Part shown: positions 24,965 through 36,791 of the stretch, piece after piece
Position numbering within the stretch: position 1 is the first letter of the stretch
Layout: every line of letters begins with the position of its first letter
From: Membranipora membranacea
Taxonomy: Eukaryota > Bryozoa > Gymnolaemata > Cheilostomatida > Membraniporidae
NCBI GenBank assembly: GCA_914767715.1
Contig: OU612075.1
Span: forward strand, 19,034,001 to 19,098,000
Reading direction: 5' to 3'
DNA length: 64,000 bases
Program-made: the position numbers and the translations under genes
The notes under the pieces: generated by a model
What the model saw: only the letters and a program-made list of their open reading frames with translations
The model's database searches: none
What the model was told of the DNA's origin: nothing

Positions 24965-27900
24965 ATGCTGCCGAAGAAATGTCTATCTTACGGTAGGGTG
25001 GTCATACCTCTTCTACTGGGAATCTGTATTGGCATCTCACTAAGCTTCATCATTCTACCCTTCACCGAAGAAAGGATATGCGCGATTGACTCAGCTTCAG
25101 GGAACCATCTCTCAAGGTCTACCAGAAACAACCAAAATTGATTCGCCAGCAGTGTTGACTTGGAGTCGTTCCTTGATCCTGAATTTGAATTGCTAGAACC
25201 CAAGCTTAGCAATGTGCAATCTGTAAAGGCACCGGTTAGAAAGATTTTTGCACATGCAGAAATAGACATAAGAGAGCCAGTCTTTGTTGGATACTTATCC
25301 ACATCAGAGCAATGGAACAATCGCTTGGTGGCACTGAACAAGACATTGGTTGGCTCCGAGACTGATGGATCACTACCTGTCAAATTCTTCATCAATGCCG
25401 GTGAGAAACTTCCAGCGTAGACAGCAATTTTTGCTTCTTCTCCCTCAGTGGTGGCTTTGAAGCTGGCTGAAACTAGCACACTGTTATAGTTGGGAATTAC
25501 AAGTTATGGATATTTGGGATAGTCTAACTATGACAGCCATTATTTAACATACTGGCTCATCTTTTATTTACTATTACTTATTATACAGTAACAAAACCAT
25601 ACCTAGTTGCTTCATTTCTTAACCAACTAGCAAATTATCCTACTTGCTTTATAACTTACAAGCAAAGCCCAGATAGTACATACTACCAGCTGTGCTGAAC
25701 TTTGAGTTACATTATTGTTATTTTAAATGCTAACTATTAATCTAAGGAATGGTTGATGGATGTTTTAATACCATTAATAGACACTGAAAAACTGGCATCC
25801 CAACAACAGCTCTCAATTTGGAAAGCATCATCTTAATTACCAAATATGCTTTCCCCATAAACACTAGCTTAGTATGATCAATCATCAACGTGAACTGTCT
25901 TTCGATATGTGTCTGCTACATCATTGGATGGTTATAATCTAGCCTGTTGCCTACGGTGTTAGCAGCACCCCTTTTTCGTATAGTGTCTAACCCAGATATT
26001 GAGTATTGACAGAATAAGAAGTCTAGCAGTTACCAAAGGCTATATACTGCTAGTCATGTGACTTACTCTTCCTGGGACTTATGAAGCAGTAATCACTCTC
26101 TATTCTGCTGATGACACCGTACTGATCACACGATGACACCGTACTGATCACACGGATCATAGAGGAGAGCTATAGCTACAGATACATACAGACATCATAC
26201 ACTTCTACAAATATAAACCGGTTAGTTATTAACATACAATTGTATAATTGAACGTGTTCAATAACCCCCACTTTTGAACATAGCAACACTACCACTAGAA
26301 ACTCTCAAACACATGGTTTACCACTTCATAAAGAGGTACAAATATTTCATGATTTTACCCGACAATGTATATGTTAAGCGCTCAATGGTGGAACTCATCT
26401 CGCTGTCGCTGGAAGATAAACCATGTTTCTGCTTTTCTTCAACTACGGAGTTGGTCTGTGATATCTCATCAGGAGTGTTAATCTTGAATGTGAGTATGTG
26501 TTTTTAATGTACGAACTATGAAGTTATTTTCCTGTAACTCATTTTGGTTATTCAATTATAAATCTTAATCTATGTAGTTCTTCGTCCGTCCGGGTAACAC
26601 CGAACGGACACTAATCACAAACCTAAGCATGATGTTGTCAGGCAGTTATAGTCCTGTTCTTGTTTTTAACAGTTAAAAGATTCTTACCTTTTCTAGGGAA
26701 AAATTAGCATGTCTTGACAGGCTTTGTGCGCACATAGCTTTTCAGGTTAAATGATGGAAAGTGTTGGAAATTGTCCACTCTTGCTCAGGACCAATGAACG
26801 ATGTTTAAGCCTAAAAAAATTTACAAATGCTAAAACAATAACATTATCAAACCGTTCCGATCTAGTCAGAGCCCCCCCCCCCAAGACTCGTACCCCGTAC
26901 CTGAAGCCACCCGCTCTGTTCCCACTATAACAGCCCATTCATCGTTATATATTGACCGATTATTGTCATATATTATTGCAGAGCGTATTGACCAGTTTAT
27001 CTAAGAACATGGAGAGATGTGAGCAGCTGTTTACAAGGGAAGATAACGACGGACAGGGTTCAAGGTCGGCGTCCTCAGTGTTTGAAGCCCTACACACATC
27101 TATACACCTCAACACTGAATCATCATGTACTGCTTTACCTTATTCTCAGGTGTGTAAACACAAATGGTATGGATGAGCCAGGGCAGGCTGTTGGAGGTGG
27201 GTGGGTGGGGGGACGACCACACTCCCACCAACTGACGACAGCCTACCCAGGCTAGGTATGGATCGTATAGAGGTAAGAAATTCAGCAAACTGAATTAGAG
27301 CAGATGCTTACACTTTGTAATTAAATTTTGAGTACATCGTAACGACCTTCGCACCTACAATCATGCGTTTTGAAAACAAGGAATTAATATAATGGGCCAT
27401 GCAGCTCGTACAATACAGGTACTAGTATTTAATCTAAATCATATGTGTTTTCTAATACAAGTACTAGTATTTGTACTATACATTGTAAAATGTATTCTAG
27501 TACAAGTACTCATATCTGATGTGTAACATATAAATCAGTCGTCAAGGACCAAGGGATGCTAAATTAGTAGAGACAGCGGAGCTCAGACAATTCTTCTTCA
27601 CCGGATGTTGAATGTTTTCGTAGTTAACTTGGAAAATCACCACATCAGACCCTACCCACAAACATCAGACCCTACCCACAAACATCAGACCCTACCCACA
27701 AACATCAGACCCTACCCACAAACATCAGACCCTACCCACAAACATCAGACCCTACCCACAAACATCAGACCCTACCCACAAACATCAGACCCTACCCACA
27801 AACATCAGACCCTACCCACAATCATCAGACCCTACCCACAATCATCAGACCCTACCCACAAACATCAGACCCTACCCACAAACATTAGACCCTACCCACA

Positions 27901-30003
27901 AACATTAGTCATTAGACTAAACGAGCTCAGACCCTACCCACAAACATTAGTCATTAGACTAAACGCAACAATGCTGTGTAAGTTCTTGAACTAGTTTCCA
28001 CATTCTTGCAGATGATCAGCGCAGAGATATCGATGATATGATTAATCTCATTATGGCCGACGTGAACAAGAAATCTGAGAAAAAACGGCGAGGAAAACTC
28101 ATTCAAGCTTATCGCCGACCGGACCCTACTAGAGGACTCGACTATATCATCAAATTAGCCTTACATGATATACTGAGGTGAGATAACTATGATAAGCAAC
28201 ATACAGGGATTCTAGATTAAGTTTGATCCAATTTGCCCGCATTCAGGTCGTTTCATTTTTACTTGTGAGCCAGCAGCGGCTCCAAAGCCCAAATGCAGGT
28301 AAATTTGATCACACATGATCTGCAGGGTTTTCATGATGCAATCCATTACAATATCCCATGAATCACAGATAAATGCTCCATTATCTCTTAGTAAAACGCC
28401 TACATGACGAATTTGTTGCAGAATTTTCTTTGAGAGGACAACTTCTGTAATAAGAGTCTGCTTGCTTTTTTAGCTCTGGAGGATAGGTAGCCTGGGCAGG
28501 CTGTCCCACCCACCAAAACACCCACCCTCGACACGACAGCCTGCTCAGGCTAGAGGATAGGCTCATAGGATACATTTTATGCTTTAATGTAAAACAAAAT
28601 TCTGATAGTGAAAACACTACCTCACACTTAAAAGAATATTTTTTCGAGCATTTCTATTCTACATTATTTTTTAATGTATTATATTATTCATCATTAATAT
28701 TATATTGATATTATATTATTCATCATTAATATTATATTGATATTATATTATTCATCATTAATTTTACAACTTATTCTTATTAAAACCTCTGACATCTATC
28801 CAGTTCACAGAGCTATCCATCACAAGTACAGGAGCTTATGTTGATGTTAATGTTAACGTTACCCATGTTAATGTTAATGTTAACGTTACCCATGTTAACG
28901 TGGTGGTGTCGGTGTATGATCCAGAAGCACTAGATGATATAGATGAACTGATCAAAAATTTCATTGAAACATTCCAAATTAACAGATTAGCTTCACTCAC
29001 ACTAGTTCTAGTCTACAGGTGGGTCTATTTCTAGTTATTCGCTTCATATTAGCTTATTGATCTTATTTGCTTCTTACCTTGATAGGTAATATAGTATATA
29101 TAATATTTTATAGGATTTACCATAAAAATTCATCACAATCGATTGATGCAGAATAATATCATCAGAAATATCCAGTATATAATACTACCTAGTGTTATGT
29201 AGAAGGATCCAGTAATAGTTAGTAGTATCTAGTAATGTCCAGTGATGTTGGCGGTGGCTTGGGCTTTAACTATTTCTGCACATGTTAATACCTTATATGG
29301 ATTGTGTTTTGTTTTCAGTGCCAACGATTACGACAGCAAGAGACAGCATGACATATTTGGATCAGCTAAACAGCAGATTAGCCAGGTGCAGGCTGAGAAT
29401 GATTATAGAAGTATGATAAAGTGGAGAGAGGCTCACGGAGATAAAATGTCACTGACGTCACTCATCCTGCAGATTTCCTCCTCCTTCTCGGCCGGCAGCA
29501 TCATAAGTCGGAGCAGTCTGACCACACAGACTAGTATATCTTATATAAGTCGAGTTAGGAATACCGTAATACAGGGGAGACAAGCTTACGCACCTATAGC
29601 CTTCTATCAGTACAGTCCGGAGCTAATACCATCAACAGTCCAGTCAGATGTAATCACGAGAGAAGGAGGTTATTTTGCCTCAGACAAGTATGAGCACTTG
29701 TATTTCCATGTCAAAGATTTACCCCCAGCTGAGATGCTGACAGGTGGTGGTGCTCTGGAGCATCTGTTGGTAAGATCTGGGCTGGAGTTACTGCGTTCTC
29801 CTGATCCTGAGTGTGTGGTGAGATATAAAGAGTGGAACTGTATGAGGAGATCTCTAGATCTGAATGCCTGTATACAGAGGAATCTGGAGAACATAGCAAG
29901 CGCTAATAAGGAATTTAGATCTGCTGGTCTGCTGTTATCACCAGAGGTTGTGGGGGCTGCCCATACAATGATTGCCTGGAGATATCCAACGGCCGTTCGG
30001 TAA
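24965..30003 (+). CDS. CHPF: Chondroitin polymerising factor (CHPF/CHPF2-like, GT31)
   Basis: Golgi type II membrane protein of the chondroitin synthase family. Exons supported: 24965-25400, 26284-26489, 26982-27149, about 28012-28177, 28804-29018, 29319-30003 (TAA). The start is ATG 24965, with cytoplasmic MLPKKC then an anchor IPLLLGICIGISLSFIILPF like CHPF2. Family blocks follow in order: DIREPVFVGYLS and NRLVALNKTL; YKYFMILPDNVYV; GVLILN then SVLTSLSKNMERCEQLF; AYRRPDPTRGLDYIIKLAL; SLTLVLVYSANDY; GRQAYAPIAFYQYSP; and a C-terminal Cys-containing stretch. Both DxD sites of active synthases are degenerate (PDN; none in the second domain), fitting a non-catalytic partner. An in-frame TGA at 25139-25141 interrupts exon 1. 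Family segments after residue ~90 and between exons 3 and 4 were not found, and exon 4 to 5 phases do not join, so small exons are missing from this model or lost. Confidence 0.8.
27166..27263. mobile_element. 80-bp MITE with 9-bp target duplication
   Basis: Element 27175-27254 begins GAGCCAGGGCAGGCTGT and ends ACAGCCTACCCAGGCTA, flanked by GGTATGGAT at 27166-27174 and 27255-27263. It lies in a CHPF intron. The same termini and TSD length occur at 28479-28561. Confidence 0.8.
27635..27965. repeat. 20-bp minisatellite in CHPF intron
   Basis: About 13 tandem copies of ACATCAGACCCTACCCACAA, followed by two longer units that insert CATTAGTCATTAGACTAAACG. The open frame through it (HTKHQTLPTN repeats) simply reflects a 20-bp unit without stops. 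Confidence 0.95.
28219..28320. repeat. Small inverted repeat in CHPF intron
   Basis: TTTGATCCAATTTGCCCGCA on the left pairs with the complement of TGCAGGTAAATTTGATCA on the right, around about 50 bp. A similar TGATC/GCATTC stretch is near 24195-24290, so this may be a dispersed MITE end. Confidence 0.45.
28479..28561. mobile_element. 65-bp MITE with 9-bp target duplication
   Basis: Element 28488-28552 has termini TAGCCTGGGCAGGCTGTC and GACAGCCTGCTCAGGCTA (one mismatch), flanked by GAGGATAGG on both sides. It is the same family as 27166-27263. 9-bp duplications are usual for Mutator-like transposases. Confidence 0.85.
28670..28762. repeat. 33-bp AT-rich tandem repeat
   Basis: About three copies of TATATTATTCATCATTAATA plus ttatattga precede the acceptor of the CHPF exon at 28804. 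Confidence 0.85.
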
Positions 30004-30490
30004 CCGTGGTCAGTTAGGTGGTTTAACAAGGACAATATAATTGTGAAAAGACGACTTGTCACTTCAGTTGTCTAGAATGAATGGGATGAGAAAAACCCGC
30101 GAACTGACGAGATAAGTAAATTTGCATAAACCCGTTGTAAGGTGCGCCGTGGTACAGGTTAATGCTTAAGGTAAGATAAGATAACTACAAAATATGAGGC
30201 ACAGAGGCCAGATGGAAGCTAGTAAATTTTACCAGTTATAACACAGTACTGTGTTATTAAATAACTGAGCCTTGTCACATTGCTCAAGAAAAAATGAGTT
30301 CGTTAGGTGTAAAAAAACTCTGTATTTTTGTATTATCATATGGAGGAAAACATAAAGTATGTGTCACTGGCAAAGTTCCTTCATTCAACACAACATCATG
30401 TGGCATTTAGGTGGAAATCTCAAGGTGATTTTACCTTTTTAAAATAATCATTGGTTGAATGAACGTTTGCCAGATATTTAGTTGTGAATA
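30004..30490. other. CHPF 3' flank
   Basis: Sequence after the CHPF stop codon. No AATAAA is obvious in the first 200 bp. Presumably 3' UTR and spacer. Confidence 0.4.
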
Positions 30491-30495
30491 CTGAC

Positions 30496-30709
30496 CTGTA
30501 GATAAGTTAAGACCACATCGACGTTGTGACTTAGTTTCAGACTCCTCATTTTTTGTCTCCTTGAGTGCCGGTTCAGTGTTTGGAAAGAGCTCAGCAGCTG
30601 AATACAGGGATCTGATGGAGGGGCCAAGTAGAGTTTGTATGAAGTGATGTCCACACCTGTTTGCTGTAGAGGTTCTGGTGTTTCAAGGTTTGTACAGGTC
30701 TGCTGCTTC
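30496..30709 (-). CDS. Orphan minus-strand exon, unidentified
   Basis: An open segment ends in a proper donor (CTACAG then GTCAGT) and has CAG/AG acceptor choices near 30710. It translates to a polar sequence with TGVDITSYKLYLAPP and RRQKMRSLKLSHNVDVVLTY. No family recognised and no partner exon found on either side. It could be a lone exon of a gene with long introns or a retained fragment. Confidence 0.3.
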
Positions 30710-31189
30710 ACTTCTGGTATGTCTTAAGCTTGTGATTTCAAGTTCTCTGGTAATGGTCATGTTTGGGGCTTGCTGAACTGCTATCAATATGAGATCCTGA
30801 AAAATTAGCACCAAAGATACAGTTTTAATATTAAAACAAACATATAAACGATACAGAGCACAGTTTTGAAGGTCTTGTTAATCTGGAACAAGCCACATGA
30901 CTGCGTGAGATTCATAAGAGGAAGGCTCAGCGTGAGAGATCTGTTGCTCTACTATTGCTTTATCATCGACATTGAGAAGCTGATGGGACATATTCCAACA
31001 TAGGAAGTACAATAGTTTTATATGCTATGATTTTTGTTTTAAACAGGGTTTCTGCCAATTTGTGCCTGATTAAACCAAGAGATCTGTTTGCCTAAGCTGT
31101 GATGGTGGATGACGTTTGTTCCACTTGAGATTTAACTAAATATGTATATCTAGGTATTTAAAGCAGTCAGGAGATGGGAGGGGTTCATT

Positions 31190-32020
31190 TCTCAGAGTGA
31201 TGGCTAGGTTCGGGATGGGTTTTCCTACTTGAGAACTCAAAGGCATCTTTTTTAAAGCAGTGATTGATCATCAGTAACATCACATTATAAAAGGGTATCA
31301 TCTGCAAAGAGACGACAGTCTGACTATTAAATAAATACGGAATAAACATCATTAGTGTACAGGAGATATTGACATACGTCTGGAACTACAACCAACCGCT
31401 GTTCATCCGGAGAAACTATCTCAACTCCACTTCGGAACACTGACCTTTCAGAGGTCATATGTGCCAGATACCGTAGTGCTCCAGAACTGCCTCCCTACCA
31501 GTCCTCCATCTGTGATCACCTTGACGAAATGTATTTAGATCAGGCGCAGCTGGCACCCTGGTCGGGGCATACTAAGATAGACCTATGGTCTTTTCATTTT
31601 TAACACCCTCGCACCTGTATTATATGATGTATTACTCAGACACACAAGCAGAGATGCACATTATAGTGTAGATGAGGCCACAGATGTCTTTTGCTCTCAG
31701 ATCAACGTTAAAAACATAGTAGTAGAGTAAATGCCCGAGCTCTAAGTCGGTACACCGGACCAGACCTCAAACTCTTTTGAATGATGTCCAATTGCAGAAA
31801 CCAGCGAGACTCTGCCCTTGAGCCAGTTCACAATCCACATAAAACAAGACTGGTCAAAGTTGCATATTTGCCAGTTTGTAATTCCTCCAAGTAAGTCATG
31901 ATCAAAATCCCTAGGCCTAATCTTTGTCTCTCATGATAGAGTGTGATCGATTTTATCCCCGGTGTGATGGATGGGTAAAACACAGATCTGTTACCTGGTG
32001 GATGAGTAAAACATGGAGTC
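31190..32020 (-). pseudogene. Decayed non-LTR reverse transcriptase
   Basis: On the minus strand, translated pieces in shifting frames match LINE RT order: DFDHDLLGGITNW (AFD block), WIVNWLKGR, VWSGVPT (where SGVPQG is usual), LLYTNDV (usually YINDL) and SDCRLFADDTLL with the catalytic FADD. Several stops, frame changes and an extra ~350-bp segment between SGVPT and YTND show long decay. The FADD and SGVP types differ from the YADD and GTPQG fragment at 11159-12065, so it is a different lineage, perhaps jockey/CR1-like. Confidence 0.75.
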
Positions 32021-32029
32021 TGTCTCAAG

Positions 32030-33185
32030 CTTCACTCCTCTCATGGTTAATCCTCAGTGGCACGCCTTCAGATTATGGGGAAAACCCCCATTATTTGATC
32101 AATGCGCATGTGCAATTACCACATTTCCTGGCATGTAAATCCGTGCATAACAAATCCACCGGACTTGACATTCATCCTGACGGATTGCAATCTTTCCGCA
32201 ATATAATAAACTTATTACTGGCCAGATAATCCAATACAATACATTGACATAAAATTACCTGCTAGATTCTGACTAGCACTATATTTGCGATAGCCAAGAG
32301 GAAGCAATTCATAATATGTATGTATACTGTGAATAGTCTGGAGAGTGGAGAAGCTAACTGCTTTATAAACTGTTATTCACATGTAAACTAATCTTTGTCA
32401 CCTTGAATTATTGTACACATTTTAATAACTAAGTTTTGAACAAAGGAGTATACCTCTTGATTGAAATAAACAGCAAGTAGTCTAAACACAACTGAAAATA
32501 TTTAGTTTATGGTTTTCCCACATTTCCATTTTAGAATGTGTATAACTATTACATGAAGACAAGTTTAGAATTAAGTTTTGATAATGATGGAAAAGAATCA
32601 TGGTGACTTACAATATTGGACGTTATGTTTCGATTGACTGTGTTGCGCTTTATGCTAACGCGATTATGGGTCACTGCATTACCCCTCCACTACTGAGTTA
32701 TGTGCTCACAAGCTTGGGTAGATAGTTCTCAACTAGGTGACACTGTTTTCCTAATTATTTAGGCTAATTTTCAAATTTAATTCAAGCGCAAATTCACCTC
32801 TAGAGTGCATGCCTATTAATTATTTAAACATTTCCAAGTCAGTTAATTCAAACGCAATTCAACTTAACAATGCAAGTCTTTTGACACGTTAAGTTTTCTA
32901 TTTAATGATTCCATGCATGCTCAATTTAATGCTCCTTATTTTCAAAGTTGAAGAGCTTGATTTCATTTTATTTAATCACTCGATGATACAAATAATCCAC
33001 CCATATTTTTTAAGTGTGCCATAATAAAGCAGATTCTTATTTTCTAGAGAATAAAGTAAATACAGCGTATAAGATAATTACAAAAAAAATCTACGTTCTT
33101 CATCTGATTACACCAAAACTAACCTGATGTAGAACCGTTTTTCTTATTATTTAATATTTCTTAATATGCATGTACATATTAAAGA
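32030..33185. other. AT-rich, no gene recognised
   Basis: No splice-framed coding segment and no strong tandem repeat was seen. Confidence 0.4.
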
Positions 33186-33187
33186 CT

Positions 33188-33357
33188 TTGTTTGAGGCTG
33201 CTCTTTTGTATCGATTTTTGCCGATTAATTGCCGTCACCTTGGAAGTTTGAGAGGCCATAACTTCCTCAATATTTGGATTCTAAAGCTGAAAATCGCTCA
33301 TATGATAGAATAAAATATGGAGAATAAGATGTGATACAAAAGAGCAGCCTCAAACAC
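33188..33357. mobile_element. 170-bp MITE-like element
   Basis: Terminal inverted repeats of about 24 bp: TGTTTGAGGCTGCTCTTTTG on the left and CAAAAGAGCAGCCTCAAACA on the right. The interior has no coding capacity. Confidence 0.75.
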
Positions 33358-33689
33358 AGTATTTAAGAACTTCCAAATAGAATCCAAATAGGTCCAATTG
33401 AAAGTGCCTTTCTTCGAATGCTTTTATTTATAGCATGGTTCCAGACACATTAAAAACTACTGACGTAAATGTACGCAAAAAACAAGAACATATTTTCTTT
33501 AACCGCAAAAGTAGGGTGGATCGGCCGCAAGAGTAGGGCTGATCAATCTTTATGTTGATACAACAGTAGATCGGTGTACGTCGCCTGATGACACAATATG
33601 GTAAGTTTGCATTGTTTCTGTTGGCTCTTCCTTTACTTCATTGTCAGGGTGTCGTTGTCAGGGTGGTACTGGGATTAAAAGGAGAATTC

Positions 33690-34345
33690 AAATTTAAATG
33701 TGTGTCTTCAAGTCTAGGTTATATGTACTAGTGAAGACGTACTGGCTGTTAAGTGCGTGTTCTCGAGTCTAGGTTATGTGTACTAGTGAAGACGTACTGG
33801 CTGTTAAGTGAGTGTTCTCGAGTCTAGGTTATGTGTACTAGTGAAGACGTACTGGCTGTTAAGTGCGTGTTCTCGAGTCTAGGTTATTTGTACTAGTGAA
33901 GACGTACTGGCTGTTAAGTGCGTGTTCTCGAGTCTAGGTTATGTGTACTAGTGAAGACGTACTGGCTGTTAAGTGCGTGTTCTCGAGTCTAGGTTATGTG
34001 TACTAGTGAAGACGTACTGGCTGTTAAGTGCGTGTTCTCGAGTCTAGGTTATGTGTACTAGTGAAGACGTACCTGCTGTTAAGTGCGTGTTCTCGAGTCT
34101 AGGTTATGTGTACTAGTGAAGACGTACTGGCTGTTAAGTGCGTGTTCTCGAGTCTAGGTTATGTGTACTAGTGAAGACGTACTGGCTGTTAAGTGCGTGT
34201 CCTCGAGTCTAGGTTATGTGTACTACTGACTATGTACTGGCTGGTAAATGTCGAGTCTAGGTGAAGTGTACTAGTGAAGATGTACTGGCTGTTAAGTGCG
34301 TGTCTTCGAGTCTAGGTTAAGTGTACTAGTGGAGATGTACTACCA
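33690..34345. repeat. 55-bp minisatellite, about 12 copies
   Basis: The unit contains CTCGAGTCTAGGTTATGTGT, then ACTAGTGAAGACGTACTGGC, then TGTTAAGTGCGTGTT. Central units are nearly identical; edge units diverge. Confidence 0.95.
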
Positions 34346-34959
34346 TAGCCTAAATCAGTGAGAAGTATTCGGAAGTTAAAAACTTTTAATTTGGACCGTG
34401 TAATTAGCAGCAATTAGAAGCGTTAAAGAAACCAGAGCAATTCAGAAGGAAAGGGATGAATCCTGTCTTGATGAAATGAAATGAGTAGATGGAAGGATAT
34501 CAAGTAATGACTAATAACATTAAGTAATTTCACCAAAGAGAACATGAGAACAACGACTGGTGACGATAATACCCTCTAGTATGGGAAGAACCATAAATCA
34601 AACGAGCAGATGTATAAAGATGCTGTGAATCAACAACATTAACCATCATGAGAAGTGTACCACTGGCATTGTGCGCCAATGTATTTAGTCAATAGACGAT
34701 GTCGATATGTTAAACTTAGATTCAGGACAGCTAACGTAAACTGGCGAGATAAGAAACCACCAAGTTTTAGCAGCTGCCCTGGGCCTAAGTAAGAATCTCC
34801 GAACTCGCTTCAGAGCAAGAACCCTGACCCCCTTCGAAAAGGATTTTAGGGTTACTTACGACAAGGAGTTATTTCCTTGCTTCCGCGCACCTACCCTACC
34901 TACCTAAATTAGGTGATCACTTAGTGAACTAATAATAATTAAGCTAGTGATAAGTTGAT

Positions 34960-35110
34960 AAAGTAGATAAAGTAGATAAAGTTGATAAGGTTGATGAGGT
35001 TGATAAAGTAGATAAAGTAGATAAGGTGATAAGGTGATAAGGTGATAAGGTTGATAAGGTTGATAAAGTTGATAAGGTTGATAAAGTTGATAAAGTTGAT
35101 AAGTTGATAA
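34960..35110. repeat. 9-bp GATAAAGTT/GATAAGGTT tandem repeat
   Basis: A run of 7- to 9-bp units (GATAAAGTA, GATAAAGTT, GATAAGGTT). It is not expanded in the second segmental copy. Confidence 0.9.
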
Positions 35111-35556
35111 AGGAATAAGAATAAATGAAATAACTAGCAATAATGTTAATAGATCCTACAGAGTGAATGAAGGCGGAGGAGCGAGTAAGAGACAGTGAGT
35201 AAGAGAGAGCGAGTAAGCGATAAAAGAGAGCGAGAGACCAAATGTAAAATTAAATCATAAACAAAACAAAAACAACAAAAAGTTTGACACGGAATCGGTT
35301 TTAAGTTGGGCGGGTTTTTTCAAGGAACAACAAAAAGAATTTATGAAGTTGCAGGGTAGTGTTTGTATCAACTGTCGGGGTGTCTATATTGATGCAAGAA
35401 GAAAATAAATCATTTATCCATAGCGCAGAAGTCAAGGTTTCAAAGACTTATACACATACACGATAAATACACAACATTACCAACATACACACTATAGTTC
35501 TCTGTTGAGATCCAGTGAGGTCCGCTGCTTTCTGATGCTATAGAGTGTCAATCCAG

Positions 35557-36791
35557 TCATGTTGTCCCAAGTCCATTCTGACCTATCCTCCAAGCTGAAC
35601 CTGCAAGCATAAAAGCAAACAGCTAACTGACCAAATGATCATGGGAGATTTACTTTAAGTATCTCATAACAATGGTATTCGGGGAGTCATACGCAAGTCA
35701 TAAATGAGAGCAAATAACTATGGTGCAGTGTACTGATACTGATCACATTTTTGTGAAAGACAATAATCAGGAGTTGTTCGCACATTGATATAAAAAACAC
35801 AGTTTCCGACAGCTTAGGTTGCTAGTACTTTAAATAGAAAAGTTATTGTCAGCCACAAACAGTGTTACGGATTTAGAACTACTAACTCAACACAGGTATT
35901 TTTATTAGATGGTCATCTCGGAACTGCAATACAGCAGTAAGCAAAAGAAAAAAATCTGCTGAATGTAGGACCTTCATTGACATGAAAACCAGTCAAATAA
36001 TGGTAAAGAATCCGAACAATAAACTTTGCTGTTTCCGTTTCAAACCAGAAATTGAACATTCTTTTGGCCTTAATGGCAACTTCATTGCTGATTGTGCTTC
36101 AGCAACATTAGACAAGACCGGAATGAATACTGAACATGGGCTTGAGTGGCCGGTGTGTAATTGAGCTTATCTTATAATGAAGCATGGCAAACTAGAGTGG
36201 CATTAGATCAAGTTAAAACCAGCTTGAATTGCTCCCCCTTGATCGGCCGCAAGATTACAAGTAGAATGAGATGGTGAGATGGTGGGAAAGGTAATGACTT
36301 GTTATATGGGTTAAAAAAATGTGGGTGAAAATTGCAATTTTGTCTCTGTCTGAAGACTGAGAAATACAGATGCCTTAAAGGCAGGGCCGCCACATTCAGC
36401 ACCAAGTTGCTCTCAGCTTCCAGGCAGGACAGAGCACACCTGGGGCGTCAATTGAGCCCAGTAGACTGCAGCAGGTTTCGAACCCGAGACCTCCAACGGT
36501 TTTGTGTTAGAGAGCAGGCGCTAAGCTACCTCCTACCCCTATGCTCAAAGTAGACTACATACAATGAGATGAAATTCCAACTATCTCATTCTTTAATTCT
36601 AACCGACTGATTGAAACCTGGAAATACAAGCAATTTTACCATTCTTATTCAAACTCTAGTAGCAGATAGGCAGCAGCCCAACACGAGTGAATAACGTATC
36701 AAAACTCACCGTAGCTATCTGTGGTGCTTCTCTCCGGCTCAATCTGTCCAAGCAGCTTCTGGAGCAGAAGAGCAACCTGCTTAGTTCCAAT
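35557..36791 (-). CDS. Two exons of an unidentified gene (3' end)
   Basis: Exon 36710-36791 (acceptor ACACAG, donor GTGAGT) reads IGTKQVALLLQKLLGQIEPE and on to STTDSY in phase 1. Exon 35557-35600 (acceptor CTTGCAG) continues with AWRIGQNGLGTT and a TGA. The same two exons occur at 43033-43114 and about 42157-42199. There the first has AAG turned into TAA, yet the second keeps the AWR.G..GLGT-stop pattern, which supports this frame as the ancestral one. The leucine-rich helix is generic. An upstream exon may be that at 39843-40093, though the phases require another exon between them. Confidence 0.4.

Noticed and set aside
27605-27994. Open frame of about 130 codons made of HTKHQTLPTN-type repeats
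   Set aside because: It is the translation of a 20-bp minisatellite inside a CHPF intron; no start context or conservation.
28422-28446. Possible 25-nt microexon joining CHPF exons 4 and 5
   Set aside because: It would fix the phase gap, but the donor GTAATAAG is weak and the peptide has no clear family match.
34904-35140. Minus-strand frame of LYQLYQPYQ-type repeats
   Set aside because: Direct translation of the 9-bp GATAAAGTT repeat.
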